Made by a program: the position numbers and the translations under genes | Assembly (NCBI RefSeq): GCF_016863495.1 | Contig: NZ_BOOZ01000015.1 | Location: 182,326-246,325, forward strand | DNA length: 64,000 nucleotides | Source of the DNA: Micromonospora andamanensis | GTDB lineage: Bacteria > Actinomycetota > Actinomycetes > Mycobacteriales > Micromonosporaceae | Direction: 5' to 3' | The notes under the pieces: model-generated | What the model saw: the letters and a program-made list of their open reading frames with translations, nothing else | What the model was told of the DNA's origin: nothing | Databases searched by the model: none | Part shown: one piece after another, positions 8,846 through 17,904 of the stretch | How the letters are laid out: every line of letters starts with the position of its first letter | Position numbering within the stretch: position 1 is the first letter of the stretch

Positions 8846-9922
8846 TCAGGACGGCTCGGCGGTGAGCAGGTAGTCGTCCGCCTCGGTGCTCCATCGCAGG
8901 CCCACCGCCCCTTCCGTGGCGGCGGCCTTGCAGAACTGGAGGAAGCCGCGGTAGCCCAGCTTCTTCTCGCTGAAGTCCGGGCGTACCCGCCGGAGCTGGT
9001 TTTTCAGACCGGACAGGGCCACCTCGCCGGTCTCGCCGCCGAGATCGCGTACCACCGAACCGAGCAGCGCGAACGCCGACTCCCGGTCGCCGTGTTCCGG
9101 CAGGGAGACCTCCGGGTCGCCCTTGGCCGGGCCTTCCGCAAGCTCGATCACCCGCAGGTCGGCGAGGTGGCGCAGCAGTTCGCCGAAGGTGCGGAACCCG
9201 TGGTCGGACTCGCTGAAGGTGGGATCCTTGCGCAGCAGGGTCCGCTTCAACCGCGACGCGGTCACCTCCCCGCCGGAGCTGCCCTGCAGACCCGCGACGG
9301 TCTGTGCGACGAGGACGGCGAGCGCGTCGGCGTCGCGGGCCGGCTCCTCGGTCGGCGACACCTCGATCTCCACCGGCTCGACGGGCTGCGGCTCCGGTTC
9401 GGGCAGCCGGGCCGGTCGGGTCCGCCGCCCTCGCGTCGGCAGGATGTCGACGCCCACCAACCGGTCGTAGAAGAGGAACTCGTCACAGGCCGGCGGCAGC
9501 AGGGCCGAGGTGGACTTCTCCACCCCCACACCGATCACCTGCTTGTTGAGTTCGCGGAGCTTGTGCACCAGCGGCGTGAAGTCGCTGTCGCCGGTACACA
9601 GGACGAATGTGGAGATGTAGCCGCGTTCGAAGGCCAACTCGACCGCGTCGACGGCCATCTTGATGTCGGCGGCGTTCTTCCGGGTGGCACCCATCCGCTG
9701 CGGAATCTCGATCAGCTCGACGTGCGAGCGGGTCAGCATCCGCCGGTCCTCGTCGAAGTACGACCAGTCGGCGTACGCCCGTCGCACCACCACCCGCCCG
9801 CGCTCGGCGAGCGCGTCGGCGATCGGCCGGAAGTCGAACGTCGTCCCGCCGTGGTGGTCGCGCACCCCCAGCGCCAGGTTCTCGTAGTCCAGAAACAGGG
9901 CGATCCGGTCTTCATGCTCCAC
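8846..9922 (-). CDS. NYN-domain protein with two OST-HTH/LOTUS domains
   Basis: The N-terminal ~165 residues form a NYN (PIN-like) domain with acidic residues in ALFLDYENLALG, ADIKMAVDAVELA and VLCTGDSDFTPLVHKL. A proline/glutamate linker leads to two winged-helix OST-HTH/LOTUS domains (SRLKRTLLRKDPTFSESDHG ... and LKNQLRRVRPDFSEKKLGY ...). NYN domains are Mg-dependent RNases of RNA turnover, and LOTUS domains bind RNA or RNA helicases. The RNA target in bacteria is not established. I place the start at the GTG at 9922, giving MEHEDRIALFLDYENL. A GTG at 9994 would add 24 low-complexity residues and crowd the divergent promoter. Confidence 0.85.
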   Translation of the reverse strand: MEHEDRIALFLDYENLALGVRDHHGGTTFDFRPIADALAERGRVVVRRAYADWSYFDEDRRMLTRSHVELIEIPQRMGATRKNAADIKMAVDAVELAFERGYISTFVLCTGDSDFTPLVHKLRELNKQVIGVGVEKSTSALLPPACDEFLFYDRLVGVDILPTRGRRTRPARLPEPEPQPVEPVEIEVSPTEEPARDADALAVLVAQTVAGLQGSSGGEVTASRLKRTLLRKDPTFSESDHGFRTFGELLRHLADLRVIELAEGPAKGDPEVSLPEHGDRESAFALLGSVVRDLGGETGEVALSGLKNQLRRVRPDFSEKKLGYRGFLQFCKAAATEGAVGLRWSTEADDYLLTAEPS

Positions 9923-10004
9923 CTGGGCAGGGTACGTCGGTGTGGGCACCGCCGGGCCGGGTGCCGGTGGCACCGCGCCGACGCTTGTCGTCACGGACAG
10001 CGGC

Positions 10005-10016
10005 TACCATCGCCCG
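10005..10016 (+). promoter_or_regulatory. Minus-10 box of a leaderless transcript
   Basis: TACCAT at 10005-10010 lies six bases before the ATG of the nucleosidase, and no ribosome site precedes that ATG. This places transcription start at or next to the start codon, the usual leaderless arrangement in actinobacteria. A clear minus-35 element is not visible. Confidence 0.45.
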
Positions 10017-10601
10017 ATGGATCTTCGCGGCACGATCAGCCCGGACCGTCCGCTGCTCGTCCTGGCCATTGCCGAAGAGGCCGCGTACCTCGACGTGGAG
10101 CTGCCGGTGCTGCTCACCGGGATGGGGAAGGTCAACGCGGCGGCCGCCGTCGCGGCGACGCTGGCCCGCTTCCCGGCGCCGTCGGTACTCGTCAACCTCG
10201 GCACCGCGGGTGCCCTGCACCCGGGCTGGACCGGCACCCACGAGGTCGGCGCCGTCCTCCAGCACGACCTGGACACCGACTTCATCCGTCGGCTCACCGG
10301 CCAGACCGTCGGCGCGCCGCTGGCCCTCGGAGACGGCCCGACCCTGGCCACTGGGGACCAGTTCATCGCCGACGACGACGCCCGCGCGGCCCTGGGCCGC
10401 CGCGCCCACCTGGTGGACATGGAGGGGTACGCGGTCGCGTCGACGGCGCACGCGTTCGGCGTACCGGTCCGGGTGGTGAAGCAGGTAAGCGACGAGGCCG
10501 GAGCCGGCGCGGACCGCACCTGGAAGGAATCGGTGGACGGTTGCGCCCGACTGCTCGCCGACTGGGTGCGGGACAACCTCCCGGCTGCCCCGCACCACTG
10601 A
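10017..10601 (+). CDS. 5'-Methylthioadenosine/S-adenosylhomocysteine nucleosidase-like protein
   Basis: The 194-residue protein belongs to the purine nucleoside phosphorylase/MTAN fold. Seen are the AIAEEAAYL segment (general acid Glu), the LTGMGKVNAAAA phosphate/purine loop, VNLGTAGAL, the ribose-binding LVDMEGYAVA and the catalytic Asp region VKQVSDEA. It would cleave the N-glycosidic bond of MTA, SAH or a related nucleoside in the cytosol, clearing by-products of AdoMet chemistry. At 194 residues it is shorter than the E. coli enzyme. ATG 10017 is chosen because the minus-10 box sits directly upstream. Confidence 0.85.
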   Translation: MDLRGTISPDRPLLVLAIAEEAAYLDVELPVLLTGMGKVNAAAAVAATLARFPAPSVLVNLGTAGALHPGWTGTHEVGAVLQHDLDTDFIRRLTGQTVGAPLALGDGPTLATGDQFIADDDARAALGRRAHLVDMEGYAVASTAHAFGVPVRVVKQVSDEAGAGADRTWKESVDGCARLLADWVRDNLPAAPHH

Positions 10602-10606
10602 CGGTG

Positions 10607-12268
10607 TCAGGCGCCGCCGGCCAGGTCGCGCCGACGGAAAACGGCCACGGCAGCCTGAGCGAGGGCACCGGCGAGGACGGTCAGCACCCCGACCGCGACC
10701 ACGCTGACCTCCTCCAGCGGATACTCCCCCACGTGTTCGAAGGGCGACAGCCGCAACACACCCTCGGGGAGCTCCAGGATCGGGGCGAAGTAGCCGGCGA
10801 TCAGCCCGTAACCGAGCAGCACCCAGATCACCGGCAGCGTCCTCGGTGCCGCCGCGTAGAGCAGGGCGGCGGCGGAAAGGACCAGCCAGACCGCCGGGGT
10901 GTGCGCGAGGTGGCCGACCAGCAGGTCACCGAGCAGACCCGGGTCGCCGGTGCTCGCCGCCGCGCCGATCCCCATGCCCACACCGGCGACCAGCAGCAGC
11001 CACGGTACGCCGAGCGCCACGACGGCGATGTGGCTGCCGAGCCAGCCGGTCCGGCTGACCGAGGTGGCCAGCACCGGCTCGGCCCGTCCCTCGGTCTCCT
11101 CGGCGCGCAGCGACTGCACCGCGATTACCGCGTAGACGCCGACGACGAGCGCCATGGTCAGGCCCATCATGCCGAGATAACCGGCGAGCAGGTCACCCGA
11201 ACCACCGCCCATGACCTCCACCAGGTCCTCGGGTGCGTTCTCGAAGCCGTCGAGCAGCGGCTGGGTGAACGAGCCGTAGGCCACCCCCGCCACCAGCAGC
11301 GCCGCGCTCCAGCCGATCAGGCTCGCCCGGTGCAGCCGGAAGGCAAACGCGAACGGCCCGGCCAGCCAGCTCGCCGCCCGTGGCGAGCCCGGACGGGGCG
11401 GCACCAGGCCGGCACCGAAGTCGCGACGCGCCGACAGGAGGTAGCCGGTGGCGGCGGTCGCCGCCGCGAACGCCAGCGATACGGCCAGCGGCCACCAGCG
11501 GTCGTGGACGTACGCGGCGGTCTGCTGGGACCAGCCGATCGGCGACAGCCAGGACAGCCAGGACGGACCGTTGCCCTGCACCGCCGCCATGTCACCGAGG
11601 CCACGCAGCACGAAGGCCGCACCGAGCGCCGCACCGGCCATGCCGGAGGCGGCCCGTGGGTACTCCGACAGCTGGACGGTGACCGCGGCGATGCCGGCGA
11701 AGGTCAGGGCCACCGCGCCGACGGACGCGCCGAACACCATCGACCCGCCGGCGTCGAAGCCGCGACTGGTCATCATCGCGCCGATCAGCAGCGCGACAAG
11801 CGCCGCCATGACGGTGGTGAGGGTCAGTGCGGCGGTCAGTTGGGCGTGCCGACCGACCACGTTGGCGCGGACCAGCTCGGCCCGACCGGTCCGCTCCTCG
11901 GTCCGGGTGTGCCGGACCACTGTGAGCAGGCCCATCAGGCCGGCGCCGAGCAGAATGTAGAGGCCGTACTGGCCGGCGAGGAAGCGTTCGATCGTCAGGT
12001 CGTCGAAGCCGAAGCCCGGTCCGCCGAACAGGGCTCCGGCGGGGCTGCTGGTGAAGACGGTGAGCCCCGCCAGGTCCTCCGGAGTCTGCGCGATGGTGTC
12101 CAGGGCGGCGGCGAAGTACGTCATCAGCAACGGCAGGCCGAGCGTCCAGGCAGGCAGCCGGATCCGGTCGCGGCGCAGCATGAACCGCAGCAGATTGCCG
12201 GTCCCGTTTACTGCGGTACCCGTGCCGGTGCCGGCCGGTGCGGCGCGGTCGAGCGTCGTCGTGGCCAT
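10607..12268 (-). CDS. Large ABC exporter permease (two fused six-helix halves)
   Basis: This ~553-residue membrane protein has about 12 hydrophobic segments arranged as two similar halves. Each half starts with a cytoplasmic segment such as FMLRRDRIRLPAWTLGLPLL or FAFRLHRASLIGWSAALLVA and carries an EERTGRAELVRA / EETEGRAEPVLA loop. This duplicated architecture is typical of actinobacterial exporters annotated as polyketide or drug efflux permeases. Its start ATG shares one base with the ATPase stop (TGATG), preceded by GGAGG seven bases away. It forms an exporter with the upstream ATPase under TetR control. The substrate is unknown. Confidence 0.9.
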   Translation of the reverse strand: MATTTLDRAAPAGTGTGTAVNGTGNLLRFMLRRDRIRLPAWTLGLPLLMTYFAAALDTIAQTPEDLAGLTVFTSSPAGALFGGPGFGFDDLTIERFLAGQYGLYILLGAGLMGLLTVVRHTRTEERTGRAELVRANVVGRHAQLTAALTLTTVMAALVALLIGAMMTSRGFDAGGSMVFGASVGAVALTFAGIAAVTVQLSEYPRAASGMAGAALGAAFVLRGLGDMAAVQGNGPSWLSWLSPIGWSQQTAAYVHDRWWPLAVSLAFAAATAATGYLLSARRDFGAGLVPPRPGSPRAASWLAGPFAFAFRLHRASLIGWSAALLVAGVAYGSFTQPLLDGFENAPEDLVEVMGGGSGDLLAGYLGMMGLTMALVVGVYAVIAVQSLRAEETEGRAEPVLATSVSRTGWLGSHIAVVALGVPWLLLVAGVGMGIGAAASTGDPGLLGDLLVGHLAHTPAVWLVLSAAALLYAAAPRTLPVIWVLLGYGLIAGYFAPILELPEGVLRLSPFEHVGEYPLEEVSVVAVGVLTVLAGALAQAAVAVFRRRDLAGGA

Positions 12269-13182
12269 CACGCCACCTCCGCCGTGCCGTTGCGGACGAG
12301 CCGGTCACCGTAGTGGCGCAGCAGGAGCTGCTCCAGCGTGGGCGGCCGGACGGTCAGCCCCTGCACACCGAGGTCACCGAGTTCGCGTACCACGACGGCG
12401 AGCTGGTCGCCGTCGACCTCGAAGCGGACCTGGTCGCCGTCGGTGCGCAGCCCGTGCACTCCGGCCAGGTTGGCGAGGCCGTCGGCCGGCCGGTCGGTGA
12501 CGGCCTCGACCGAGGTACGCGTCAGGTGGCGCAGCTCGGTGAGTGAACCGGTCTCGACGATCCTGCCCTGCCGGATGATCGAGATCTGGTCGGCGAGCAC
12601 CTCGACCTGGGCGAGGATGTGGCTGGACAGCAGCACGGTACGCCCGGCGTCCTTGACCTCGCGGATGCACTCCTGGAACACCGCCTCCATCAACGGGTCC
12701 AGCCCGGCGGTGGGCTCGTCGAGCAGGAGCAGTTCGACGTCGCTGGCCAGGGCCGCGATGAGCGCCACCTTCTGCCGGTTGCCCTTGGAGTAGGTACGGC
12801 CCTTCTTGCTCGGGTCCAGGTCGAAGCGCTGGCACAGCTCGTCGCGGCGGACCGGATCGGTGCCACCGCGCAGCCGGGCGAACAGGTCGATCGCCTCGCC
12901 GCCGGTGAGGTTGGGCCACAGCTCCACGTCGCCGGGCACGTAGGCGAGCCGCCGGTGCAGGGCGACCGCGTCGGCCCAGGGGTCACCGCCGAGCAGCCGA
13001 ACCTGGCCGGCGTCGGCGCGCAGCAGCCCGAGCAGGATCCGGATGGTGGTGGACTTGCCGGCGCCGTTGGGGCCGAGGAAGCCGTGCACGGTGCCGGCGT
13101 CGACCCGCAGGTCGAGTCCGTCGAGTGCCCGGACCCGGCCGAAGGACTTGTGGAGGTGCTGGATGTCGATGGCAGCAGTCAT
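12268..13182 (-). CDS. ABC exporter ATP-binding protein (DrrA-like)
   Basis: The 304-residue protein has Walker [13 protein letters not shown], the Q-loop [12 protein letters not shown], a degenerate signature [12 protein letters not shown], Walker [14 protein letters not shown] and the H-loop [11 protein letters not shown]-terminal ~80-residue accessory domain ends in [20 protein letters not shown], as in DrrA-type multidrug ATPases. The signature has SKGNRQK in place of SGGQ, which is common in this subfamily. The start is ATG 13180-13182 with GAGG eight bases upstream. It is translationally coupled to the permease. Confidence 0.92.
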   Translation of the reverse strand: MTAAIDIQHLHKSFGRVRALDGLDLRVDAGTVHGFLGPNGAGKSTTIRILLGLLRADAGQVRLLGGDPWADAVALHRRLAYVPGDVELWPNLTGGEAIDLFARLRGGTDPVRRDELCQRFDLDPSKKGRTYSKGNRQKVALIAALASDVELLLLDEPTAGLDPLMEAVFQECIREVKDAGRTVLLSSHILAQVEVLADQISIIRQGRIVETGSLTELRHLTRTSVEAVTDRPADGLANLAGVHGLRTDGDQVRFEVDGDQLAVVVRELGDLGVQGLTVRPPTLEQLLLRHYGDRLVRNGTAEVA

Positions 13183-13326
13183 GGTGGTGACCTCGTTCGA
13201 GGTAGCCCCGGGCGATGCCGGGATGAGATGTGGTCGATCACACGGATCCGGGCAGCGCCTCGCGGAGATCCGGTGTGGTGCGCGATGGTTCGCGGATGAG
13301 TGGGCCACGCCGTGGCGTGGTGGCGG

Positions 13327-14031
13327 TCAGCTCGCCGTACCGTCGGAGTCGGCGGCGTTGTCCGGGGTCGACGGCGGATCCGGCACGTACATCAGGTATT
13401 CGTCGAGCATCGACCGGTCGACGAGCAGCCCTTCGGTGAACAGCTCCAGCGCCGGCAGGGCGAGTTCCTCCATGTAGCGGCGGAACAGGACGGGGAACTT
13501 CTCCGGCTCCGCGTCGGCGCCGTGCAGGGTGAACCAGAGCAGCATGCTGCCGGTCGCCTGGTAGGCCAGGTAACGGGTGCGGGCTGCCCGGTCACGGCTG
13601 GGCCGCACCACCCCGGCCGCCTCCCCCGCCGACAGGTACGCCTCGGCGTCGCCGATCATGTGCTCGATCAGCTGGGCCGCCAGTTGCCCGCCGGCCTGCA
13701 TGCTGCGCAGCAGGTACTGCACCATCGGCGCGAACTGCTCGACCTGGGCCATCTGCGCCAGCAGCATCGTCCCGGTGCCGTCGGTGAGCGCCTTCTCCTT
13801 CTCCCGGCGCATGAACTCCAGCACCTGCTCGTCGCAGGCGCGGCGCAGCCCGTCCTTCGAGCCGAAGTGGTGAACGATCAGACCGGCGGTGACCCCGGCG
13901 TCGGCGGCGATGGTACGCAACCCGGCCCGGAAGCCGTCGCGGGCGAATCGCGCGATGGCGGCGTCCCGGATGCGGCTCGCGGTGGCCGTCTCGCCATCGC
14001 GCTCCCCCGAACCACCGCCCAAGGACGTCAC
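13327..14031 (-). CDS. TetR-family regulator of the adjacent exporter
   Basis: The 234-residue protein has an N-terminal TetR helix-turn-helix (RIRDAAIARFARDGFRAG ... TIAADAGVTAGLIVHHFGSK) and a helical ligand-binding domain with MLLWFTLHGADAEPEKF. It lies just upstream of, and in the same direction as, the ATPase-permease pair, with a 144-base gap. It probably represses its own promoter and the exporter, being released by the exported drug. The start is GTG 14031, only about nine bases after the candidate minus-10 TTTAAT. Confidence 0.9.
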   Translation of the reverse strand: MTSLGGGSGERDGETATASRIRDAAIARFARDGFRAGLRTIAADAGVTAGLIVHHFGSKDGLRRACDEQVLEFMRREKEKALTDGTGTMLLAQMAQVEQFAPMVQYLLRSMQAGGQLAAQLIEHMIGDAEAYLSAGEAAGVVRPSRDRAARTRYLAYQATGSMLLWFTLHGADAEPEKFPVLFRRYMEELALPALELFTEGLLVDRSMLDEYLMYVPDPPSTPDNAADSDGTAS

Positions 14032-14039
14032 GACACCAG

Positions 14040-14067
14040 ATTAAACACTTGTTCAATCACCCGGCAA
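14040..14067 (-). promoter_or_regulatory. tetR promoter overlapped by a palindromic operator
   Basis: On the minus strand TTGCCG (14067-14062) and TTTAAT (14045-14040) are 16 bases apart. A near-perfect palindrome, TTAAACACTTGTTCAA at 14041-14056 (six of seven arm positions match), covers the spacer and minus-10. This is the position expected for TetR autorepression. Confidence 0.6.
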
Positions 14068-14111
14068 GCCCTCCCTCGCCGCAATCCTGCGAGACGCCGG
14101 AGAATGACCTG

Positions 14112-14642
14112 ATGACCTCGCTCACCATCCGCGAACGCCAGCCGGCCGACCTGCCCGGATGCGTCGACCTGCTGGCCGAGGTGCACCGCGTCGACGGCTA
14201 TCCGCTGAACTGGCCGGACGATCCGACCCGCTGGTTGTGCCCACCGGAGCTGTGGCGGGCGTGGGTTACCGAGACCCGTGACGGTGGCCTGGCGGGGCAC
14301 CTCGCCGTCCACCGCACCCCGCCAGCCGGACACGGCGCTCCCGGCCGTCCCACGGCCGAGGTCGCTCGGCTGTTCGTCGCACCCACCTTCCGCCGCCGTC
14401 GGGTCGGTGCCTACCTGCTCCGGCAGGCGCGGCGATGGGCGGCGGAGCAGCACCTCGATCTGGCCCTGGAGGTCGTCGACCAGGTCCGGTCACCAGCCGT
14501 CGCGCTGTACGAACGCGAGGGCTGGCGACACGTGGCCACCGAGACCGCCAGGTGGAATGCGCCGGACGGCTCGGAGGTCACCCTGCGCCGTTTCGTGCTG
14601 CCCGCCGGAGACGGCCCAGGTCAGGGGCGGCCCGGCCAGTAG
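14112..14642 (+). CDS. GNAT-family N-acetyltransferase
   Basis: The 176-residue protein has the GNAT acetyl-CoA motif A (ARLFVAPTFRRRRVGAYLLR, with the RRRRVG pyrophosphate loop) and motif B (LALEVVDQVRSPAVALYERE ending in YEREGWRH). The N-terminus, ITIRERQPADLPGCVDL-like, is the usual first strand and helix. The substrate cannot be told from sequence. The gene is divergent from tetR, and the operator at 14041-14056 also lies in its upstream region, so the TetR protein may influence it. Confidence 0.87.
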   Translation: MTSLTIRERQPADLPGCVDLLAEVHRVDGYPLNWPDDPTRWLCPPELWRAWVTETRDGGLAGHLAVHRTPPAGHGAPGRPTAEVARLFVAPTFRRRRVGAYLLRQARRWAAEQHLDLALEVVDQVRSPAVALYEREGWRHVATETARWNAPDGSEVTLRRFVLPAGDGPGQGRPGQ

Positions 14643-14649
14643 CTGAAAC

Positions 14650-16287
14650 TCAGTCGGGCTCGGGGGCGGGGATCTCGCGCAGGCCGCTGCCGTCGAGGCG
14701 CAGCCACCTGTTCACGCCGATGTCGCGCAGGAACCGTTCGTCGTGGCTGACCACCACGAACGCGCCCCGGTACGCGTTCAACGCGTTCTCCAGCTGGCCC
14801 ACGCTCACCAGGTCGAGGTTGTTCGTGGGCTCGTCGAGCAGCAGCAGGTGCGGTGCCGGCTGGGCGTACAGGACGCAGGCCAGGGTGGCGCGCAGCAGCT
14901 CTCCGCCGGAGAGGACGCCGACCGGCAACTGGGCGCGGGCCCCCCGGAACAGGAACCGGGCCAGCAGATTCATCCGCTCCGACTGCTGGCGCTGCGGGGC
15001 GTACGCGGTGAGGTTGTCCAGCACGGTACGGTCCGCGTCGAGCAGGTCCAACCGCTGCGACAGGTACGCCACCCGGCCGTCGGCCCGCCGCACCTGACCG
15101 CCCTGCGGATCCAGGTCGCCGAGCAACAGCCGCAGCAGTGTGGACTTGCCGACGCCGTTGGGGCCGGTCAACGCGATCCGTTCCGGTCCCCGGATGGTCA
15201 GGTCGACGCCCTCTCCGGCGAACAGCGTCCGGTTGCCGTACCGCACCTGCATCCGTTGCCCCTCGACCAGGGTCCGGCCGGCCGGGACGTCGGTCTCCGG
15301 CAGCTCCAACGCCAGCGTCTGATCCTCCCGCAGCGCCCGGCCGGCCTCGTCGAGCCGCGCCTGGGCGTCGCCGACCCGGCTGGCGTGGGCCTGCTGGGCC
15401 CGCCCCGCCGACTCCTGGGCGCTGCGCTTGAGCCCACCGGCGACGATGCGGGCCAGGCCCGCGTTACCGAGGTTGCGGGCAGCGTTACCGGCCCGCCGCT
15501 CGGCGCGTTCGCGGGCCTGCTGCATCTCCCGCTTCTCCCGCTTGACCTCCAGCTCGGCGCTGCGGACCTGGCGCTCCGCCAGCTCCCGGGCGGCCCGTGA
15601 CGCCTCCTCGTACGCGGTGAAGTTCCCGCCGTACAGGCGCAGCTGCCCGCCGTCGAGTTCGGCGATCCGGTCCATCCGGTCCAGCAGCATCCGGTCGTGG
15701 CTGACCAGCAGCAGGCACCCGGACCAGCTCTCCAGCACCGCGTACAACCGGTGTCGGGCGTCGATGTCGAGGTTGTTCGTCGGCTCGTCGAGCAGCAGCA
15801 CGTCCGGACGCCGGAGCAGTTGCGCGGCCAGGCCGAGGGAGACCGCCTGCCCACCGCTGAGGGTGTCCAGGCGACGATCCAACGCCACCTCGCCCAGCCC
15901 CAACCTGTCGAGTTCGGCGTGGCTGCGCTCCTCGACGTCCCAGTCGTCACCGACGGCGGCGAAGTTCTCCTCGCTGGCGTCACCGGCCTCAATCGCTCGC
16001 AACGCGGTAAGTGCCGGGGCGACCCCCAGCACCTCCGCCACGGTCAGGTCACCGGTCAGCGGAAGGTTCTGTGGCAGGTAGCCGAGCACCCCCTCGACCA
16101 TCACGCCACCGCCGGTGGGTACGAGGTCACCGGCGATCAGGCGCAGCAGTGTCGACTTGCCGGCGCCGTTCGGCGCGACCAGGCCGGTGCGACCCGGCGG
16201 CACGGTGAAGGACAGGTCCCGGAACACCTGGGTGTCGTCGGGCCAGGAAAAGGACAGGTTGGTGCAGACGACGCAGACGTCGGACAT
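14650..16287 (-). CDS. ABC-F family ATPase, probable ribosome-protection protein
   Basis: Two ATPase domains lie in one 545-residue chain without membrane segments. Domain 1 has Walker [13 protein letters not shown], signature LSGGQAVSL and Walker [14 protein letters not shown] charged coiled linker of ~80 residues ([20 protein letters not shown]) follows. Domain 2 has [21 protein letters not shown] and [16 protein letters not shown] proteins act on the ribosome E site, and many actinobacterial members protect against macrolides, lincosamides, streptogramins or pleuromutilins. The leader carries a short peptide gene and a hairpin, so drug-induced attenuation is likely. Confidence 0.9.
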   Translation of the reverse strand: MSDVCVVCTNLSFSWPDDTQVFRDLSFTVPPGRTGLVAPNGAGKSTLLRLIAGDLVPTGGGVMVEGVLGYLPQNLPLTGDLTVAEVLGVAPALTALRAIEAGDASEENFAAVGDDWDVEERSHAELDRLGLGEVALDRRLDTLSGGQAVSLGLAAQLLRRPDVLLLDEPTNNLDIDARHRLYAVLESWSGCLLLVSHDRMLLDRMDRIAELDGGQLRLYGGNFTAYEEASRAARELAERQVRSAELEVKREKREMQQARERAERRAGNAARNLGNAGLARIVAGGLKRSAQESAGRAQQAHASRVGDAQARLDEAGRALREDQTLALELPETDVPAGRTLVEGQRMQVRYGNRTLFAGEGVDLTIRGPERIALTGPNGVGKSTLLRLLLGDLDPQGGQVRRADGRVAYLSQRLDLLDADRTVLDNLTAYAPQRQQSERMNLLARFLFRGARAQLPVGVLSGGELLRATLACVLYAQPAPHLLLLDEPTNNLDLVSVGQLENALNAYRGAFVVVSHDERFLRDIGVNRWLRLDGSGLREIPAPEPD

Positions 16288-16310
16288 CGCAGGAGACCTC
16301 GGAGGGAAAG

Positions 16311-16334
16311 CCGGGAACGCCACAGGCGTCCCGG
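16311..16334 (-). terminator. Attenuator-like hairpin in the ABC-F leader
   Basis: A 10-bp stem with one bulged A and a 3-base loop lies 24 bases before the ABC-F start codon. On the transcript it is followed by CUUUCCCUCC, a weak pyrimidine tract. A stable hairpin inside a leader, downstream of a translated short ORF and just upstream of the structural gene, is the pattern of ribosome-mediated attenuation. Function is inferred. Confidence 0.5.
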
Positions 16335-16386
16335 TCAGCAGACAGGGCCACGACACGACAGGCCACCAGCATGGTGGCGGGGCTGC

Positions 16387-16419
16387 TCACCCCGAGATGT
16401 CGTCGTCCCCCGAAAGCAT
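16387..16419 (-). CDS. Ten-residue leader peptide (MLSGDDDISG) upstream of the ABC-F gene
   Basis: An ATG at 16417-16419 is preceded by GAGGAG with six bases of spacing, one of the best ribosome sites in the window, and runs ten codons to TGA at 16387. It lies ~100 bases upstream of the ABC-F start, before the hairpin at 16311-16334. A possible minus-10 box (TACGCT on the minus strand) lies farther upstream, near 16470. Inducible ribosome-protection genes often use such leader peptides, whose translation stalls with the drug and alters downstream RNA folding. The rest of 16288-16562 shows no other gene. Confidence 0.55.
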   Translation of the reverse strand: MLSGDDDISG

Positions 16420-16562
16420 GTCGCGCTCCTCGCTGCGTACCGCGCGGTTGATCCGCTGGGCCAAGCGTAGCAAGCCCCGATCCCTCCGGCACCGAACCGC
16501 ACCCACCCGCCGAGCCCCGAATCCCGGCGGGTGGTGCGCGTCTGTCAGGTACGCGGCGCCGA

Positions 16563-17834
16563 TCAGGCGCGGCTCGGGCCGCGCACCCGGAGATAGAGCA
16601 GCGCAGCCCCGGTCACCGCCACCGGCCAGAGCAGGTAGACGCCGGTCATGGCCAGGAGGACCAGCACCACGCCGATGGTCGCGGCGGCGGCGTACCAGGC
16701 CGCGCTGCGGCGGGGCAGCAGCCGCAGCGCCGCCGCGACACCTATGACGTAGACGGTGATGAAGGAACCGGTGGCGAGCAGCACCAGCGGGCGGGTGCCG
16801 AGCCCGGTGACCAGTACCGCCCCCAGCGCCAGGAAGGCAAGGGTGGCGATGACGACGAGACTGCGGCGGGGCACCTCGCCGGCGACGCTGCCCCGGGCGA
16901 GCCAGCCGGGCAGGGCCCCGTCGCGGCCGAGCGCCGCGCCGAGCTTCGCCGCGCCGGCGTAGTAGGCGTTCATCGCGCCGAAGGTCAGCAGCAGCGCCGC
17001 CCCGGCGACCAACCAGCGGGCGTCCCCGCCGAGCGCGACCGCGAACAACTCGCCAAGCGGTGCCGAGGACCCGGCCGCCGCCGAGCCGAGCACGGCGACT
17101 GTCGCGAAGGCCACCGCCAGGTACAGCGCGCCGACCACGACGACCGCTGCCGCGGTGGCCCGGGGAATGTCCCGCTCCGGACGGCGGAACTCGCCGGTCA
17201 GGTGGGTGATCGCCTCCCAGCCGACGAAGCTCCACATCAGCAGCGCCGCCGCAGGGCCGACGGCCGTCAGGCCGTGCGGGGCGAAGGGAGCGAAGTTCGC
17301 GGCGTCCGCATGCGGCAGCGACAGCAGCACCGCCAGCAGCAGGAACGCGACGAGCACCCCGGCGAGTGCGAGCTGGACCCGCCCGGCGAGTTGGACACCG
17401 GAGTGGTTGGTGACGGTCACCGCGACCATCAGCAGCACGGCGGTGACCGCGACGGTGAGCGTGCCGCCGCCGACCGCCGCCTCGACGTAGGCGGCGCCGA
17501 ACAGCGCCGCCGCGGAGGCGCCCGGTGGTATCGCGAAGAAGAAACACCAGCCCACCACTGCCGCCGCCCGCGGTCCGAAGGCCATTCGGGCGTACGTCGA
17601 GACGCCACCCGCGTCCGGGTGGCGGGCGCCGAGCGCGGCGAACGTGGCCGCCAGCGGAGCGGAGACGATCACGAGCAGCAGCCAGGCGAGCAGCGAGGCG
17701 GGTCCGGCGGTCTCGGCCGCCAACGCGGGCAGCGCGATCACTCCGGTACCCAGTACGGCGCCGACGTAGAGGGCGGTGCCCTGGGCGGCGGTGAGCCGCC
17801 CGCCGGTCACCGGCTTGGCACGGGTCTGAGTCAT
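16563..17834 (-). CDS. APC-superfamily amino acid permease
   Basis: The 423-residue protein has about 12 transmembrane segments. Its first helix carries the APC Gly-rich substrate loop (YVGAVLGTGVIALPALAA), followed by ARHPDAGGVSTYARMAFGP and the cytoplasmic WEAITHLTGEFRRPERDIPRAT, both typical of the family. The segment order and the AETAGPASLLAWL helix recall YjeH-type methionine/branched-chain amino acid exporters. Direction and substrate cannot be settled from sequence. It is divergent from the GlxA-type regulator 70 bases away, which may control it. Confidence 0.88.
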   Translation of the reverse strand: MTQTRAKPVTGGRLTAAQGTALYVGAVLGTGVIALPALAAETAGPASLLAWLLLVIVSAPLAATFAALGARHPDAGGVSTYARMAFGPRAAAVVGWCFFFAIPPGASAAALFGAAYVEAAVGGGTLTVAVTAVLLMVAVTVTNHSGVQLAGRVQLALAGVLVAFLLLAVLLSLPHADAANFAPFAPHGLTAVGPAAALLMWSFVGWEAITHLTGEFRRPERDIPRATAAAVVVVGALYLAVAFATVAVLGSAAAGSSAPLGELFAVALGGDARWLVAGAALLLTFGAMNAYYAGAAKLGAALGRDGALPGWLARGSVAGEVPRRSLVVIATLAFLALGAVLVTGLGTRPLVLLATGSFITVYVIGVAAALRLLPRRSAAWYAAAATIGVVLVLLAMTGVYLLWPVAVTGAALLYLRVRGPSRA

Positions 17835-17892
17835 GTGATCACGGTCGTACCTGCCGGCCGGCCGGGACAGCCGGATTGACGCCGAGCTGCGT

Positions 17893-17898
17893 TAGATT
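17893..17898 (+). promoter_or_regulatory. Minus-10 box of the leaderless GlxA-type regulator gene
   Basis: TAGATT ends six bases before the ATG at 17905. No ribosome site is present, so a leaderless transcript is likely. No well-placed minus-35 is visible (TTGACG at 17876 is too close). Confidence 0.45.
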
Positions 17899-17904
17899 TC
17901 TGCC

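Noticed and set aside
8579..12313. A 1244-codon open frame on the plus strand
   Set aside because: It runs antisense to the NYN gene, nucleosidase region and exporter permease, has arginine/glycine-rich low-complexity translation, and no family motifs. Long antisense frames are expected at this G+C content.
16127..16492. A 121-codon frame covering the ABC-F leader
   Set aside because: It overlaps the ABC-F coding start in another frame and has no ribosome site; the ten-codon leader ORF is better supported.
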